A DNA stretch of 64,000 nucleotides from Hymenobacter jeongseonensis (GTDB taxonomy: Bacteria; Bacteroidota; Bacteroidia; Cytophagales; Hymenobacteraceae), in assembly GCF_015694725.1 (NCBI RefSeq), contig NZ_JADQDQ010000004.1, forward strand, positions 62,001 through 126,000, written 5' to 3'. The number at the start of each line of letters is the position of its first letter. The stretch's first letter is position 1. Below are positions 1 to 8,053 of this stretch, in pieces. The notes under the pieces are model-generated. The model was not told the DNA's origin, ran no database searches, and saw nothing but the letters and a program-made list of their open reading frames with translations. A program made the position numbers and the translations under genes.

Positions 1-461
1 GCCTGCCCGACCTGCCCGCCGAAACTGTGCCCTTGGACGAGCTGACCCAGGAAGTGCTGCAAACCCTGCAGCCCCAGGTGCAAGCCGCCCGGGCCCGCGT
101 CACCACCGATTTTGCGGCCCGTCCCACCATCACCTACGCCCGCGCCAACCTGCGCACCATCCTGCTCAACCTACTCAGCAACGCCCTCAAGTACGCCGAC
201 CCCGCCCGGCCCGCCCGTGTGCACCTGTCGCTGTGGGTGGCCGAAGGCCGCCCCGTGCTGTTAATAGAAGACAACGGCCTGGGATTCGACGTGCAGCGCC
301 ACCGCGGCGAGCTGTTTCACCTTTTCCGCCGCTTCCACGACCACACCGAGGGCACGGGCGTGGGCCTCTACCTCGTCAACCGCATCGTGCAAGGCAACGG
401 CGGCCGCATTGAGGTAGAGAGCGAAGTAGGAGAGGGTACGACGTTTCGGGTGTTTTTGTAG
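1..461 (+). CDS. Sensor histidine kinase, C-terminal part (5' end outside window)
   Basis: Only the ATP-binding (HATPase_c) end of a histidine kinase is present; the frame is open from the first base, so the gene starts upstream. The visible 152 residues carry the N box (NLLSNALKYAD), the G1 box (EDNGLGFD) and the G2 box (GTGVGLYLVN), followed by the usual closing strand region. A kinase of this type autophosphorylates a histidine in the missing DHp domain and passes the phosphate to a response regulator. The input domain and partner cannot be known from this fragment. The GTG at 27 is an internal codon, not a likely start. A strong hairpin terminator follows 38 bases after the stop. Confidence 0.9.
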   Translation, partial: LPDLPAETVPLDELTQEVLQTLQPQVQAARARVTTDFAARPTITYARANLRTILLNLLSNALKYADPARPARVHLSLWVAEGRPVLLIEDNGLGFDVQRHRGELFHLFRRFHDHTEGTGVGLYLVNRIVQGNGGRIEVESEVGEGTTFRVFL

Positions 462-498
462 CGCTGCTGGGTATTCCTAAATAGCGACTATTAGATGC

Positions 499-536
499 AA
501 AAAGGCCCCGTTGCTATTGAGCAACGGGGCCTTTTT
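499..536. terminator. Intrinsic terminator, bidirectional
   Basis: A 16-base perfect inverted repeat (499-514 and 521-536) with a 6-base loop. The stem is GC-rich and flanked by A5 on the left and T5 on the right, so it can end transcripts from both sides: the kinase on the plus strand and the lipoprotein gene on the minus strand. Confidence 0.85.
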
Positions 537-669
537 AATTAATACACCACTTTAAAATAATTTAAGTAGTTCCTTCTGATGAGAATGAATTAAAATCCCA
601 CCATGCTGGGCTTGTCGAAGCAACTCAGCATAGCAAAACCAATGATTCTATCTAATGCCAGATAGATTT

Positions 670-1008
670 TTATAAACCCGCCTTGCCTTTTATTTCAACC
701 CTTTCTTGCACTTTTTGGCCGCAGAAGGGACAATAGATTACTGCTTGGTCAAAATATCCAGAGCCTGCTTCAGAATTTACGTACCCGACCGTCAAATACA
801 AGACATTGTTTTTCTCAATCCTAAAAAACGAATTATGGACTTTACTTGGGTCCATGGCATCTTTCAAATCTTTGCAACAAGTCCCAAATTCGCCGGTAAC
901 TACAATTGATTTTTCCATAGTGGGCACGTTTTCTTTTTGGGAGTTAGAAGTACAGGAAAGTAATAATGTAGAAAAGCTGGCAACGAGAATGAATGTAGAC
1001 TTTTGCAT
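670..1008 (-). CDS. Small lipoprotein with CPFC motif, function unknown
   Basis: A 112-residue protein with a hydrophobic N-terminus ending in a lipobox (LLLSC, lipidated Cys at about residue 19), so it is probably anchored in the outer or inner membrane facing the periplasm. The mature part has an adjacent Cys pair (GTCCKD) and, near the C-terminus, YCPFCGQKV, which looks like half of a zinc ribbon or a redox pair. The gene is more AT-rich than its neighbours and stands alone, facing the kinase across a shared terminator. I do not recognise the family. The start gives a complete signal sequence, so it is probably right. Confidence 0.7.
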   Translation of the reverse strand: MQKSTFILVASFSTLLLSCTSNSQKENVPTMEKSIVVTGEFGTCCKDLKDAMDPSKVHNSFFRIEKNNVLYLTVGYVNSEAGSGYFDQAVIYCPFCGQKVQERVEIKGKAGL

Positions 1009-1447
1009 TAATTAAAAATTTGATTTAAGAGCGTGTTATTGATACTATAAAAATATCTTCCACAACGTCATGCTGAGCGCAGCCGAAGCATCTCTACTGC
1101 GCAATTAATTCCATCGGCTGCAACGAAGCGGGAGAGATGCTTCGACAAGCTCAGCATGACCCGGGAATTAAACTTCCAAACTTCATCCAATCGTACCATT
1201 GATAGCTTCATCACCGCTATCAAAGCTCCTTGCAGCAACGGCTATTAATTCGAAGGTAGTCCAATGGCTGCTACTTCAGCTGCTCTGTTTATCCATTGCT
1301 CTTTCGGAGTTGCACGCCGAAAGCACGAATCATTGAGGTCTGACCCCTGCGGCCAAGCCATTTTTGCGCCCAAACCAACCGACATTCGCGCCGCCTGCCG
1401 ACCTTTGCCGGATATACCATCCGGCCGCTACGGCGCGCCTTGCTCGC
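1009..1447. other. Intergenic region with one REP-like element
   Basis: This 439-base gap holds the inverted repeat at 1067-1160 and otherwise AT-rich sequence. No convincing gene is seen. The open frame that runs into the HAD gene from 1364 has no family similarity before 1448. Confidence 0.5.
1067..1160. repeat. REP-like inverted repeat, family 1 (copy a)
   Basis: The ends are GTCATGCTGAGC and its complement, with imperfect inner arms containing GAAGCATCTC and GAGATGCTTC. The centre includes ATTAATTCCAT, close to the centre of other copies in this window. Confidence 0.8.
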
Positions 1448-2098
1448 ATGAAAGCTTTCATCTTCGACCTCAACGGGACCATGATTCATGACATGGAATA
1501 CCACACCCGCGCCTGGCAATACCTGTTCAATAACGACCTGGGCGGCCATTTCACCTGGGAAGACGTGAAGCCGCAGATGTACGGCAAGAACCAAGAAGTG
1601 CTGGTGCGTATGTTCGGGGCGGACCGGTTTACGACCGCCGAAATGGACCGGCTTTCGCTGGAAAAAGAGCGGCGCTACCAGCACGAGTTTCTGCCGCATC
1701 TGGCGCTGCTGCCGGGCTTGCAGAAGTTTCTGGAAAGTGCCCACCAGCAGGGCATTCCCATGGCCATTGGCTCGGCGGCCATTCCGTTCAACATCGACTT
1801 CGTGCTCGATAACCTGAACATCCGGCACTATTTCCAAGCAATTGTCAGTGCCGATGACGTGGTGCTGAGCAAGCCCCACCCCGAAACGTTCCTCAAGGCC
1901 GCCGCGCAGCTCGGCGTAGCGCCGGCCGACTGCCTTGTGTTTGAAGACGTGCCCAAAGGCGCCGAAGCCGCCCACAATGCCGGCATGCAAGCCGTGGTGC
2001 TCACCACCACCCACGAAGCGGCCGAATTCACGGCCCTGCCCAACGTGCTGCACTTCGCCAGCGACTTCACCGATGCGTTTTTTCAGTCGTTGGTATAG
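1448..2098 (+). CDS. HAD-superfamily hydrolase, beta-phosphoglucomutase-like
   Basis: A 216-residue cytoplasmic HAD protein of subfamily I with a helical cap. Motif I is FDLNGTM at residues 6-12 (nucleophile Asp7). Motif II lies in GSAAIPFN, motif III is the Lys of SKPHPETF, and motif IV is VFEDVPKG. The nearest functional relatives are beta-phosphoglucomutases and sugar-phosphate phosphatases. Oddity: the usual DxD of motif I is DxN (Asn9 in place of the general acid/base Asp), which could alter catalysis. The ATG at 1448 is chosen because motif I must begin within a few residues of the start; the open frame extends to 1364 without similarity. The gene converges on the AsmA-like gene. The substrate cannot be told from sequence. 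Confidence 0.85.
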   Translation: MKAFIFDLNGTMIHDMEYHTRAWQYLFNNDLGGHFTWEDVKPQMYGKNQEVLVRMFGADRFTTAEMDRLSLEKERRYQHEFLPHLALLPGLQKFLESAHQQGIPMAIGSAAIPFNIDFVLDNLNIRHYFQAIVSADDVVLSKPHPETFLKAAAQLGVAPADCLVFEDVPKGAEAAHNAGMQAVVLTTTHEAAEFTALPNVLHFASDFTDAFFQSLV

Positions 2099-2149
2099 CC
2101 AGCTGGGAGCGGCCAACCCGGCAATTTCCGTCTCGCGGTTTCTTCGGTT

Positions 2150-5100
2150 TTAGCGCAGCAGGCGCAGGGTCGTATCGAGGCGTTGGGTGAGGAGAAAGTC
2201 GCGGTATTCCTGGCGGAGTGCGGCGTGCTCGCGGCTTTGTTCTGCCTTCTGGAAAAGCCTCACTTTGTACTTCTCGCCCGGGCCAGCGCGGTTGAGGTTG
2301 ATGTAGGTGAGCTTGCGGTTGGCGCTGGGCTTTTGTTCGCCGTCCTGGATGCGCTCGACGCGCTTATTGTTGTTGCCAAACAGCGCCTGTAGGGGTTTGA
2401 GGCCAATGTACAGATTGGTGTGGCCGTTGAGGCCGTAACGGCCGCTTACATCGAGGCTGCTGAGGTTGCTGTTCAGGCGCAGGTTGGGAATGAGCAATTG
2501 GCTGTTGGCCAAGATGAATTCGCTGCGCACCGGCTCGAAGTACAGGTGACTGGTGCGCTCCTCTTTCATGAATTTGAGGGCTTCCATCAGTGGCTCCACG
2601 TTCAGCAGCTCCAGGTCGCGGAAGTCGGTTTTTAAGTAGCCCACCGTTTGCGGCAAATCTGGCAGAAAAGTCAGGCCGAGGTCCGTTCGCAGGTCGGCTT
2701 CGCCCCGCACGGTGCCCCGAATATTATCGCCGCCCAGCACACTAAGCCCCATGGCAGTAGCAGTAGAAAACAGGGCGGGCAGCTGAATTCCCTCGAAGGA
2801 AACCTGCGCCTGCGTGGGGTGATGGGCCCGGTCGGGGGTACTCACCATCAGACCGCGCAGGCTGATGCGGCCCTGCAGGGCGTTGAGGGTGCAGTTGTCG
2901 AGGCGTGCTTCGCCCTCGAGCAGGTGCGACACCAGCCGCAGCCGGCTGCCCCGGATGGCTGCGTAGCGCACCTCGTCGGCCTCCACGCGCAGCACTGCAC
3001 TCAGCACCCCGTTGGTGAGCAGGGACGGGTCGGGCTGGGTTTGCTGGCGGAGCGCGCGGCGGGTAGCCCGCCGCGTGGCCCGTGCCAGACCCAGGGCCGA
3101 CGTGCCCGGCTCGGCCGGGGTGGTGAGGCTGGCAACGATGCTCAGCAGCCGCTGCACGTCCAGGGAGGCGTAGCGCAGGGTCACGTCGGCATCGGCGGCC
3201 AGCAGGCGCAGGTCATCTATCTGGGCAGTGGCAGTGGCTTCGCCCCGGCCGCCGCCGGGCGTTTGGAAGCGCAGGAAGGGAACCCGCAGGAGCCCGCCGG
3301 TTTTCTCCAGCCGCAGGCGTACCTGCGAAATGCTTTCGTTGCCGGGAAACAGGAGCTGGTCAATGTCGATGCCAATCCGTCCGTTGGCCGCCAGCAGCAA
3401 GTCGCGCAACGCCGGAATGGCCGCACCCTTGGCCTTGGTGGGCCGCGCTGCCGTGGGCTCGGGCCGGGCCAGGCGGGCCAGAAACTGCCGGTAGTTGAGC
3501 GTGGCAAACCGCACGCCCAACTGGTACCGCACGGGTGCTACCTGGTTGGTGGGGTCGGTGGGCCATTCCACGTTGCCGCGCACGTCGCCGTTCCACACGC
3601 GGCCGGCCAGGTTGAGGAGCTGCACACGCTGGCCGTCGTGCCGCACGGTCACGGCGAGGTTGCTGAGGGTGTCGCTGGCCAGCAGCAAGCGCTGGCAGCG
3701 CAGGCCCACGTTGAGCAGCAGGCCCGGTGGAATCAATTCGCTGCCTAGCGTGGCCGCCAGCTGGGCTTTGTCGCGCGGCGCCCGGCCGGGCTTGGGCAGG
3801 CTGGTGGGCGAAAACCCGGTCCGGTTGGTGCGGGCCACCGGCTGCAGCAACGACCGCAGGCGGTCGATGCGCAACTCATCCACCGCGAAGGTGCCGGCAA
3901 TGCGGGCGCTGGGTTGCAGGCCGCCCAGGTAGTCATACAAATTGGTGGTCACCGCCGCGGCCCGAAACTGCATGCCGTTCAGCACCCCCGACGCATCCGA
4001 CAGCCGCCACACGCTGTCTTGCAGGCCCACCTGCACGTTGAGGTTCGAAATATCAGCCCCGCGCACCGGCACCACAAAAGACGCCTTGCGCAGCGTTACG
4101 CTGCCGCGCACCGACATGTTCCGGCGCAAGGGCCGGGGGTCGAACCGGCCGGCCAGCGGCGGCAGCAGCCCCCGCAGCCGCACGTTGATGTCGGCCGTGC
4201 CCTGGCGGGCGCGCCAGCGGCCCGGCACCACCACGGCCGCCAGTTCCTGCAGCTCGGTGCGCCCCTGCACGTGCCCCTCCACAAAGGGCCGGGTGAAGTC
4301 GCGAATGCTGAACACCGCGTCGAGCTGCCCCGCGGGCGAGTAGATTCGGCACCGCTGCAGGGTAAGGGCGGTGGAGGTGGGGTTGTGGGCCGGGCCGTTG
4401 TCATAGGTGCCTTGCAGGTCCCAGCGGCTGATGCGCTGGTCCGCATCGGGCCATTGCAGACTGGCGTTGCGCAGCGAAAAGGTGAGCACGTTGCGGGGCG
4501 TGATGGTGGGCCCGCTCAGCCCCGTGATGGTGTATTGAATATGCGCCTGGCTGGGGCTGGTGGCGCCCTCGAGGTGCGGCTCTAGCCGCGGGGGTAGGGC
4601 CGCACGCAGCACGTCGGTGAGGGGCTGGGTGCCCACAAACTTCAGCTTGAGCAGGGTGCCCACCGGCTGGCTGGGGTCGACGCGGTGGGTGCCGCTCACC
4701 TGAATGGTGTCGCCGTTGAGGGTGGCGCGGGTGTTCCAGAGCTGGCCCTGGCGGTTTTCAAACGTGTATTTGTAGTTGACCCAGGCTTGCACCGGCTCCC
4801 GCTCAAACAGCGAGCCGGTGCGGGTGCGCAGGTAGCTCAACTGCCCGTCCAGGGTGCCGGCAACTTGCAGCACGCCGCGCTGCAGCCGGGCCGTGAGGCG
4901 CGCCTGCCTCACTACCGCCCCGAATTCGCTGCGCGAATACCCGTTGTGCGAGCTCATGCGGAAGTTGTTGACGAGCAGCTCGTCCAGCTCCAGGTTGAGG
5001 GTGGGCGGGGCGCCGGTGCCTTTGCGGCGCTTGCCCCGCAGGCCCCAGGAGTGCCCGAGCGAATCGACTCGTTCCCGAAAATCAACATCGTTCACCACCA

Positions 5101-5440
5101 AGCGGGTCACGTGGGCCCGGCCCCGCAGCAAGCTGGCCCAATGCAGGCGCATATCGGCCCGCGCGATGCGCAACACAGGCACCCGCTGCCGGTAGGACGT
5201 ATCGGTCAGGCTGAGGTGGTGGATGGAAGCCGTGAGGTGCGGGAAGTCGCGCCACGGCGAAAAATCCACTTCAAACGGCCCCAGTACCAGCTCCGAATTA
5301 TGCGTGAGGCCCTCGCGCACGGCCTGGGCAATGCGTTTGCGGCCGTATTCGCTGCCCAGCAGCCACACCGCTACCCCCGTTCCCAGCACGCCAAGCAGCA
5401 GCAGCAAAGCCAGGAGCCGACGGACGGAGAATGATTTCAT
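2150..5440 (-). CDS. AsmA-like outer membrane biogenesis protein
   Basis: A 1096-residue protein with one N-terminal transmembrane segment (about residues 8-31), then a very long periplasmic part rich in short beta strands. It matches the AsmA/TamB-like architecture: an early region (about 40-130) with the typical short repeats, and a later AsmA_2-like region (about 850-1000, around TVRGEADLRTDLGLTFLPDL). The C-terminal 60 residues are charged and helical. AsmA-like proteins are thought to bridge the envelope and carry phospholipids to the outer membrane; that role here is by family. It stands alone on the minus strand, converging with the HAD gene. Confidence 0.85.
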   Translation of the reverse strand: MKSFSVRRLLALLLLLGVLGTGVAVWLLGSEYGRKRIAQAVREGLTHNSELVLGPFEVDFSPWRDFPHLTASIHHLSLTDTSYRQRVPVLRIARADMRLHWASLLRGRAHVTRLVVNDVDFRERVDSLGHSWGLRGKRRKGTGAPPTLNLELDELLVNNFRMSSHNGYSRSEFGAVVRQARLTARLQRGVLQVAGTLDGQLSYLRTRTGSLFEREPVQAWVNYKYTFENRQGQLWNTRATLNGDTIQVSGTHRVDPSQPVGTLLKLKFVGTQPLTDVLRAALPPRLEPHLEGATSPSQAHIQYTITGLSGPTITPRNVLTFSLRNASLQWPDADQRISRWDLQGTYDNGPAHNPTSTALTLQRCRIYSPAGQLDAVFSIRDFTRPFVEGHVQGRTELQELAAVVVPGRWRARQGTADINVRLRGLLPPLAGRFDPRPLRRNMSVRGSVTLRKASFVVPVRGADISNLNVQVGLQDSVWRLSDASGVLNGMQFRAAAVTTNLYDYLGGLQPSARIAGTFAVDELRIDRLRSLLQPVARTNRTGFSPTSLPKPGRAPRDKAQLAATLGSELIPPGLLLNVGLRCQRLLLASDTLSNLAVTVRHDGQRVQLLNLAGRVWNGDVRGNVEWPTDPTNQVAPVRYQLGVRFATLNYRQFLARLARPEPTAARPTKAKGAAIPALRDLLLAANGRIGIDIDQLLFPGNESISQVRLRLEKTGGLLRVPFLRFQTPGGGRGEATATAQIDDLRLLAADADVTLRYASLDVQRLLSIVASLTTPAEPGTSALGLARATRRATRRALRQQTQPDPSLLTNGVLSAVLRVEADEVRYAAIRGSRLRLVSHLLEGEARLDNCTLNALQGRISLRGLMVSTPDRAHHPTQAQVSFEGIQLPALFSTATAMGLSVLGGDNIRGTVRGEADLRTDLGLTFLPDLPQTVGYLKTDFRDLELLNVEPLMEALKFMKEERTSHLYFEPVRSEFILANSQLLIPNLRLNSNLSSLDVSGRYGLNGHTNLYIGLKPLQALFGNNNKRVERIQDGEQKPSANRKLTYINLNRAGPGEKYKVRLFQKAEQSREHAALRQEYRDFLLTQRLDTTLRLLR

Positions 5441-5563
5441 AGAAATAAGCGGCAGGGCAAGATACCAGTACGCACCAGCAACACCAAATCAATTGAAGGT
5501 AGTTGTACTTGAGCTAATGCGCGGGCAATAATCCCGGCCGTGGGCGGGAAACTCATCTACGCA

Positions 5564-5593
5564 AAAGCCCCGAGCAGGGCGGCTCAGGGCTTT
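5564..5593 (-). terminator. Probable intrinsic terminator of the 5631-6344 gene
   Basis: A 12-base inverted repeat with one mismatch (5564-5575 and 5582-5593) and a 6-base loop. On the minus strand it ends in GGGGCTTTT, just beyond the stop codon of the gene at 5631. Confidence 0.55.
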
Positions 5594-5630
5594 AGAAAGC
5601 TGCGCATTGTCGGTGGGCAATGCCCGTTCC

Positions 5631-6344
5631 TTATTCTCCTTCCATCGTACTCAGCTCATCGGCGTGGGTGGTGGCTTCGTAGGTGTCGGCGTATTTAAAA
5701 TCGTCGAGCCAATACGCGGAGCTTACCACTTCAAACGTGACCGAATTGGCGTCTTTATTCACCGTTGTTAAATCCCACAGCATGGATTCGGCTTCCGAGA
5801 ATTTCGGCCCTTCTAATTGCGTCGTAAAAAGCCGATTTATCAAGGCATTATCCGGCAAGCCTGGGGCCAATAAACGCATGAGCGGCGCCGCCGGTGACTC
5901 CGTGAGCAGGGCTATGTCTTCCGGGTTTTCGGCCGTGCATTTTACTTGAAACTGGACGGCTTGCGTGCGCGGAAAAGTGCCGTTGTAGGCCGTGTGCAGC
6001 AATTCGGTGGCTTTGTAGAAGCCTTTGTGCAGCGGCAGCTCGGGGTTTTCTTCCCAGAGTTTTTCGGTGAGCATCTGGTGGCCCAGGTTTTCAATTTGGC
6101 CCGCATTTAATTCTTCGGGAAATAAATAGCCCAATACAATTTCGGCCGCTTCACGGGGCTCCATATCTGTAAAAGACATGAGGCACATTTCCTTTAATTC
6201 GGCCTCTTTTATTTCATCCGGATTATCATAATTCATTTTCTTCAGCAGCTCCTTATAATCTGAATTCTGCCAGGAATTGGGCAGTTCGGACAAGGAGGTA
6301 AAAGAGAGGCGTTCAACGGTGAACTTGGAGGCGGGGGTTAACAT
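5631..6344 (-). CDS. Conserved-looking hypothetical protein, 237 aa
   Basis: I do not recognise this protein. It has no signal peptide or membrane segment, is acidic and ends TMEGE. The start at 6344 (MLTPASKFTVERLSF) is preferred over the longer open frame to 6449, because those extra 35 residues are Arg/Pro-rich low-quality sequence and the region upstream lies close to the end of the histidine kinase gene. Base composition is lower in GC than that of flanking genes. It lies downstream of, and in the same direction as, the kinase/regulator pair at 6450-9418, about 105 bases away, and is followed by a hairpin terminator. It could be cotranscribed with them, but nothing in it suggests signalling. 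Confidence 0.65.
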   Translation of the reverse strand: MLTPASKFTVERLSFTSLSELPNSWQNSDYKELLKKMNYDNPDEIKEAELKEMCLMSFTDMEPREAAEIVLGYLFPEELNAGQIENLGHQMLTEKLWEENPELPLHKGFYKATELLHTAYNGTFPRTQAVQFQVKCTAENPEDIALLTESPAAPLMRLLAPGLPDNALINRLFTTQLEGPKFSEAESMLWDLTTVNKDANSVTFEVVSSAYWLDDFKYADTYEATTHADELSTMEGE

Positions 6345-6449
6345 AATAAGAGCAAATGCGGGTGAGGAGGGAGGTGGCACGAGGCCACGGTTACGGTTGG
6401 GTTTACGCACGGCGGGGGCAAACAACCGGAAATGACGTCGTCGCCACAA

Positions 6450-7937
6450 TCAAATCCCAGAAATTGCCCTCCGGCCTTCTTCCCCCGCTACCGGCAGGGT
6501 GAAGAGAAAGCGGCTGCCCATTTCCGGCTGGCTTTCCACCCACAGCTGCCCATTTTGCGCATCGATAAACTCCCGCGAAATGCTCAGCCCCAGTCCCGAA
6601 CTGCCGCCCTGCCCGGAGTGGCCGGGGCCGCCGGCGAAGCGCTGAAAAATGCGCTTGTGGTACTCGGCCGGGATGCCGGGACCGCAGTCTTCCACGCTCA
6701 CGCGCACCATTTCGCCCCACTGCACCGCCCGAATGACCAGTGGCGCGGCCGTGGGCGAGTAGCGGATGGCGTTGGAAAGCAGGTTGATGAGCACCCAGGA
6801 AGTTTTCTCAAGGTCGCCGTGGACGGTGGGCAGGCCGTCGGGCACTTGCACCTCAAGCCGGAGCTGCTTGTCGTGGAGCTGGGGGTGCACGGTTTGCAGG
6901 GCGTAGCGGATTACTTCACCCAGCTGCAGGGGTTCTGGGTTCAGCTTAATGCCGGCCCCGGCATCGAGCCGGGCCACGTCGATGAGCTGGCCTACCATGT
7001 TGAGCAGGCGCTGGGTTTCTTCGCCGATGCCGGTGGCCAGGCGCTGGCGCTCGGCCGCGTCGGTGCGGTCGTTTTGCAGCAGCATGAGGCTGAGCTTGAT
7101 GCTGGCCAGCGGCGTTTTCAGCTCGTGCGAAATGGTGGCCAGGAAAGTGGATTTCAGCTCGTCGAGCTTCTTGAAATCGGAAACATTGCGCAGGCAGAAG
7201 ATGTAGCCGGCGGGCGCCTGCTGCCCCGGCGCTTGCTGGCCAATATGCGCAATTGGGCTGATGCTAAGCTGGTAATGCGGCGAATCGCCTTTGTGCGGGA
7301 AGGCGAAAACCGGGTCGGGTACGTTGTCGTTGGCCAGGTTGGCTTCGGCCAGGGGCACCAGCAGCTTGCGCAGCCGGTCGCTGGTGGCCGTCACGGCGGC
7401 CGCTGGCTGGCCTATGAGTTGGGATGCGGGCAGCCCCAGCAGGTCGCAGGCCACGGGGTTGGCCAGCACGATGGTTTTCTGCTCATCGAGCAGCAGCAGG
7501 CCTTCGTCCAGGCTGCGCACGAGGCTGTCCATGCGGTTGCGTTCGGTAAACAGCTCGGCCAAGGTGGCGCGGCGCTCGTCCTGGGCCTGGCTCAGCACCC
7601 GGTTTACCGCGGCGGCGATGGTGCCCACTTCGTCGTGCCGCCCCACGGCTACGCGGGTGGCGGGGCCGGGGCCGGCTACCCGCTCCATGTCCACGGTCAG
7701 GCGGCGCAACGGGCGCACCACTATGCGCGGCAGCCGTACCATCATCGTGATGCCCACCACCGTACCGGCCCCCAGAAAGGCGAGCACCGTGCTGCGCGCC
7801 GCATTAAAATCAGTTTGCTCGAGGCCCTGCGCCCCTTGCTCCAGGTAGCTGATGGTGAGGAAGGCGTAGCCGCCCAGCCCCAGCAGCAACAAAAGCAGCA
7901 GGAAGACGCTGAGGCGGATTTTGAGTTTGAGGGACAT
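6450..7937 (-). CDS. Membrane sensor histidine kinase with HAMP and PAS domains (NtrB-like)
   Basis: A 495-residue kinase. There are two transmembrane segments (about 9-29 and 49-68) with a very short periplasmic loop, then a HAMP linker (about 70-120), a PAS domain (about 135-240), the dimerisation/phosphoacceptor domain with ATISHELKTPLASIKL, and the ATPase domain with INLLSNAIRYSP, EDCGPGIP and GSSGLGLSISREF. The tiny loop suggests sensing inside the membrane or cytoplasm rather than a periplasmic ligand. It follows a sigma-54 response regulator in the same direction with a 116-base gap that contains a REP pair, so the two very probably form a two-component system. The signal is unknown. 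Confidence 0.93.
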   Translation of the reverse strand: MSLKLKIRLSVFLLLLLLLGLGGYAFLTISYLEQGAQGLEQTDFNAARSTVLAFLGAGTVVGITMMVRLPRIVVRPLRRLTVDMERVAGPGPATRVAVGRHDEVGTIAAAVNRVLSQAQDERRATLAELFTERNRMDSLVRSLDEGLLLLDEQKTIVLANPVACDLLGLPASQLIGQPAAAVTATSDRLRKLLVPLAEANLANDNVPDPVFAFPHKGDSPHYQLSISPIAHIGQQAPGQQAPAGYIFCLRNVSDFKKLDELKSTFLATISHELKTPLASIKLSLMLLQNDRTDAAERQRLATGIGEETQRLLNMVGQLIDVARLDAGAGIKLNPEPLQLGEVIRYALQTVHPQLHDKQLRLEVQVPDGLPTVHGDLEKTSWVLINLLSNAIRYSPTAAPLVIRAVQWGEMVRVSVEDCGPGIPAEYHKRIFQRFAGGPGHSGQGGSSGLGLSISREFIDAQNGQLWVESQPEMGSRFLFTLPVAGEEGRRAISGI

Positions 7938-7974
7938 GGCTTCAGTTATCTATTCTCGTGTCGCCAGACGGCTA

Positions 7975-8052
7975 GTAGCGTGGACTCTGCGAGTCCGCGC
8001 CTGGGCGAGCAACACCGTGCGGAACTACGCGGACTCGCAGAGTCCACGCTAC
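7975..8052. repeat. REP pair (BIME-like), family 2 (copy a)
   Basis: The ends are GTAGCGTGGACTCTGCGAGT and its complement in inverse orientation. Each half can fold on GGACT...AGTCC. It abuts the response-regulator stop codon (8054-8056), between the kinase and regulator genes. Confidence 0.9.
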
Positions 8053-8053
8053 A

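Noticed and set aside
3217..3748. Open frames inside the AsmA-like gene on both strands
   Set aside because: They are Pro/Arg-rich shadows of the real gene and have no motifs.
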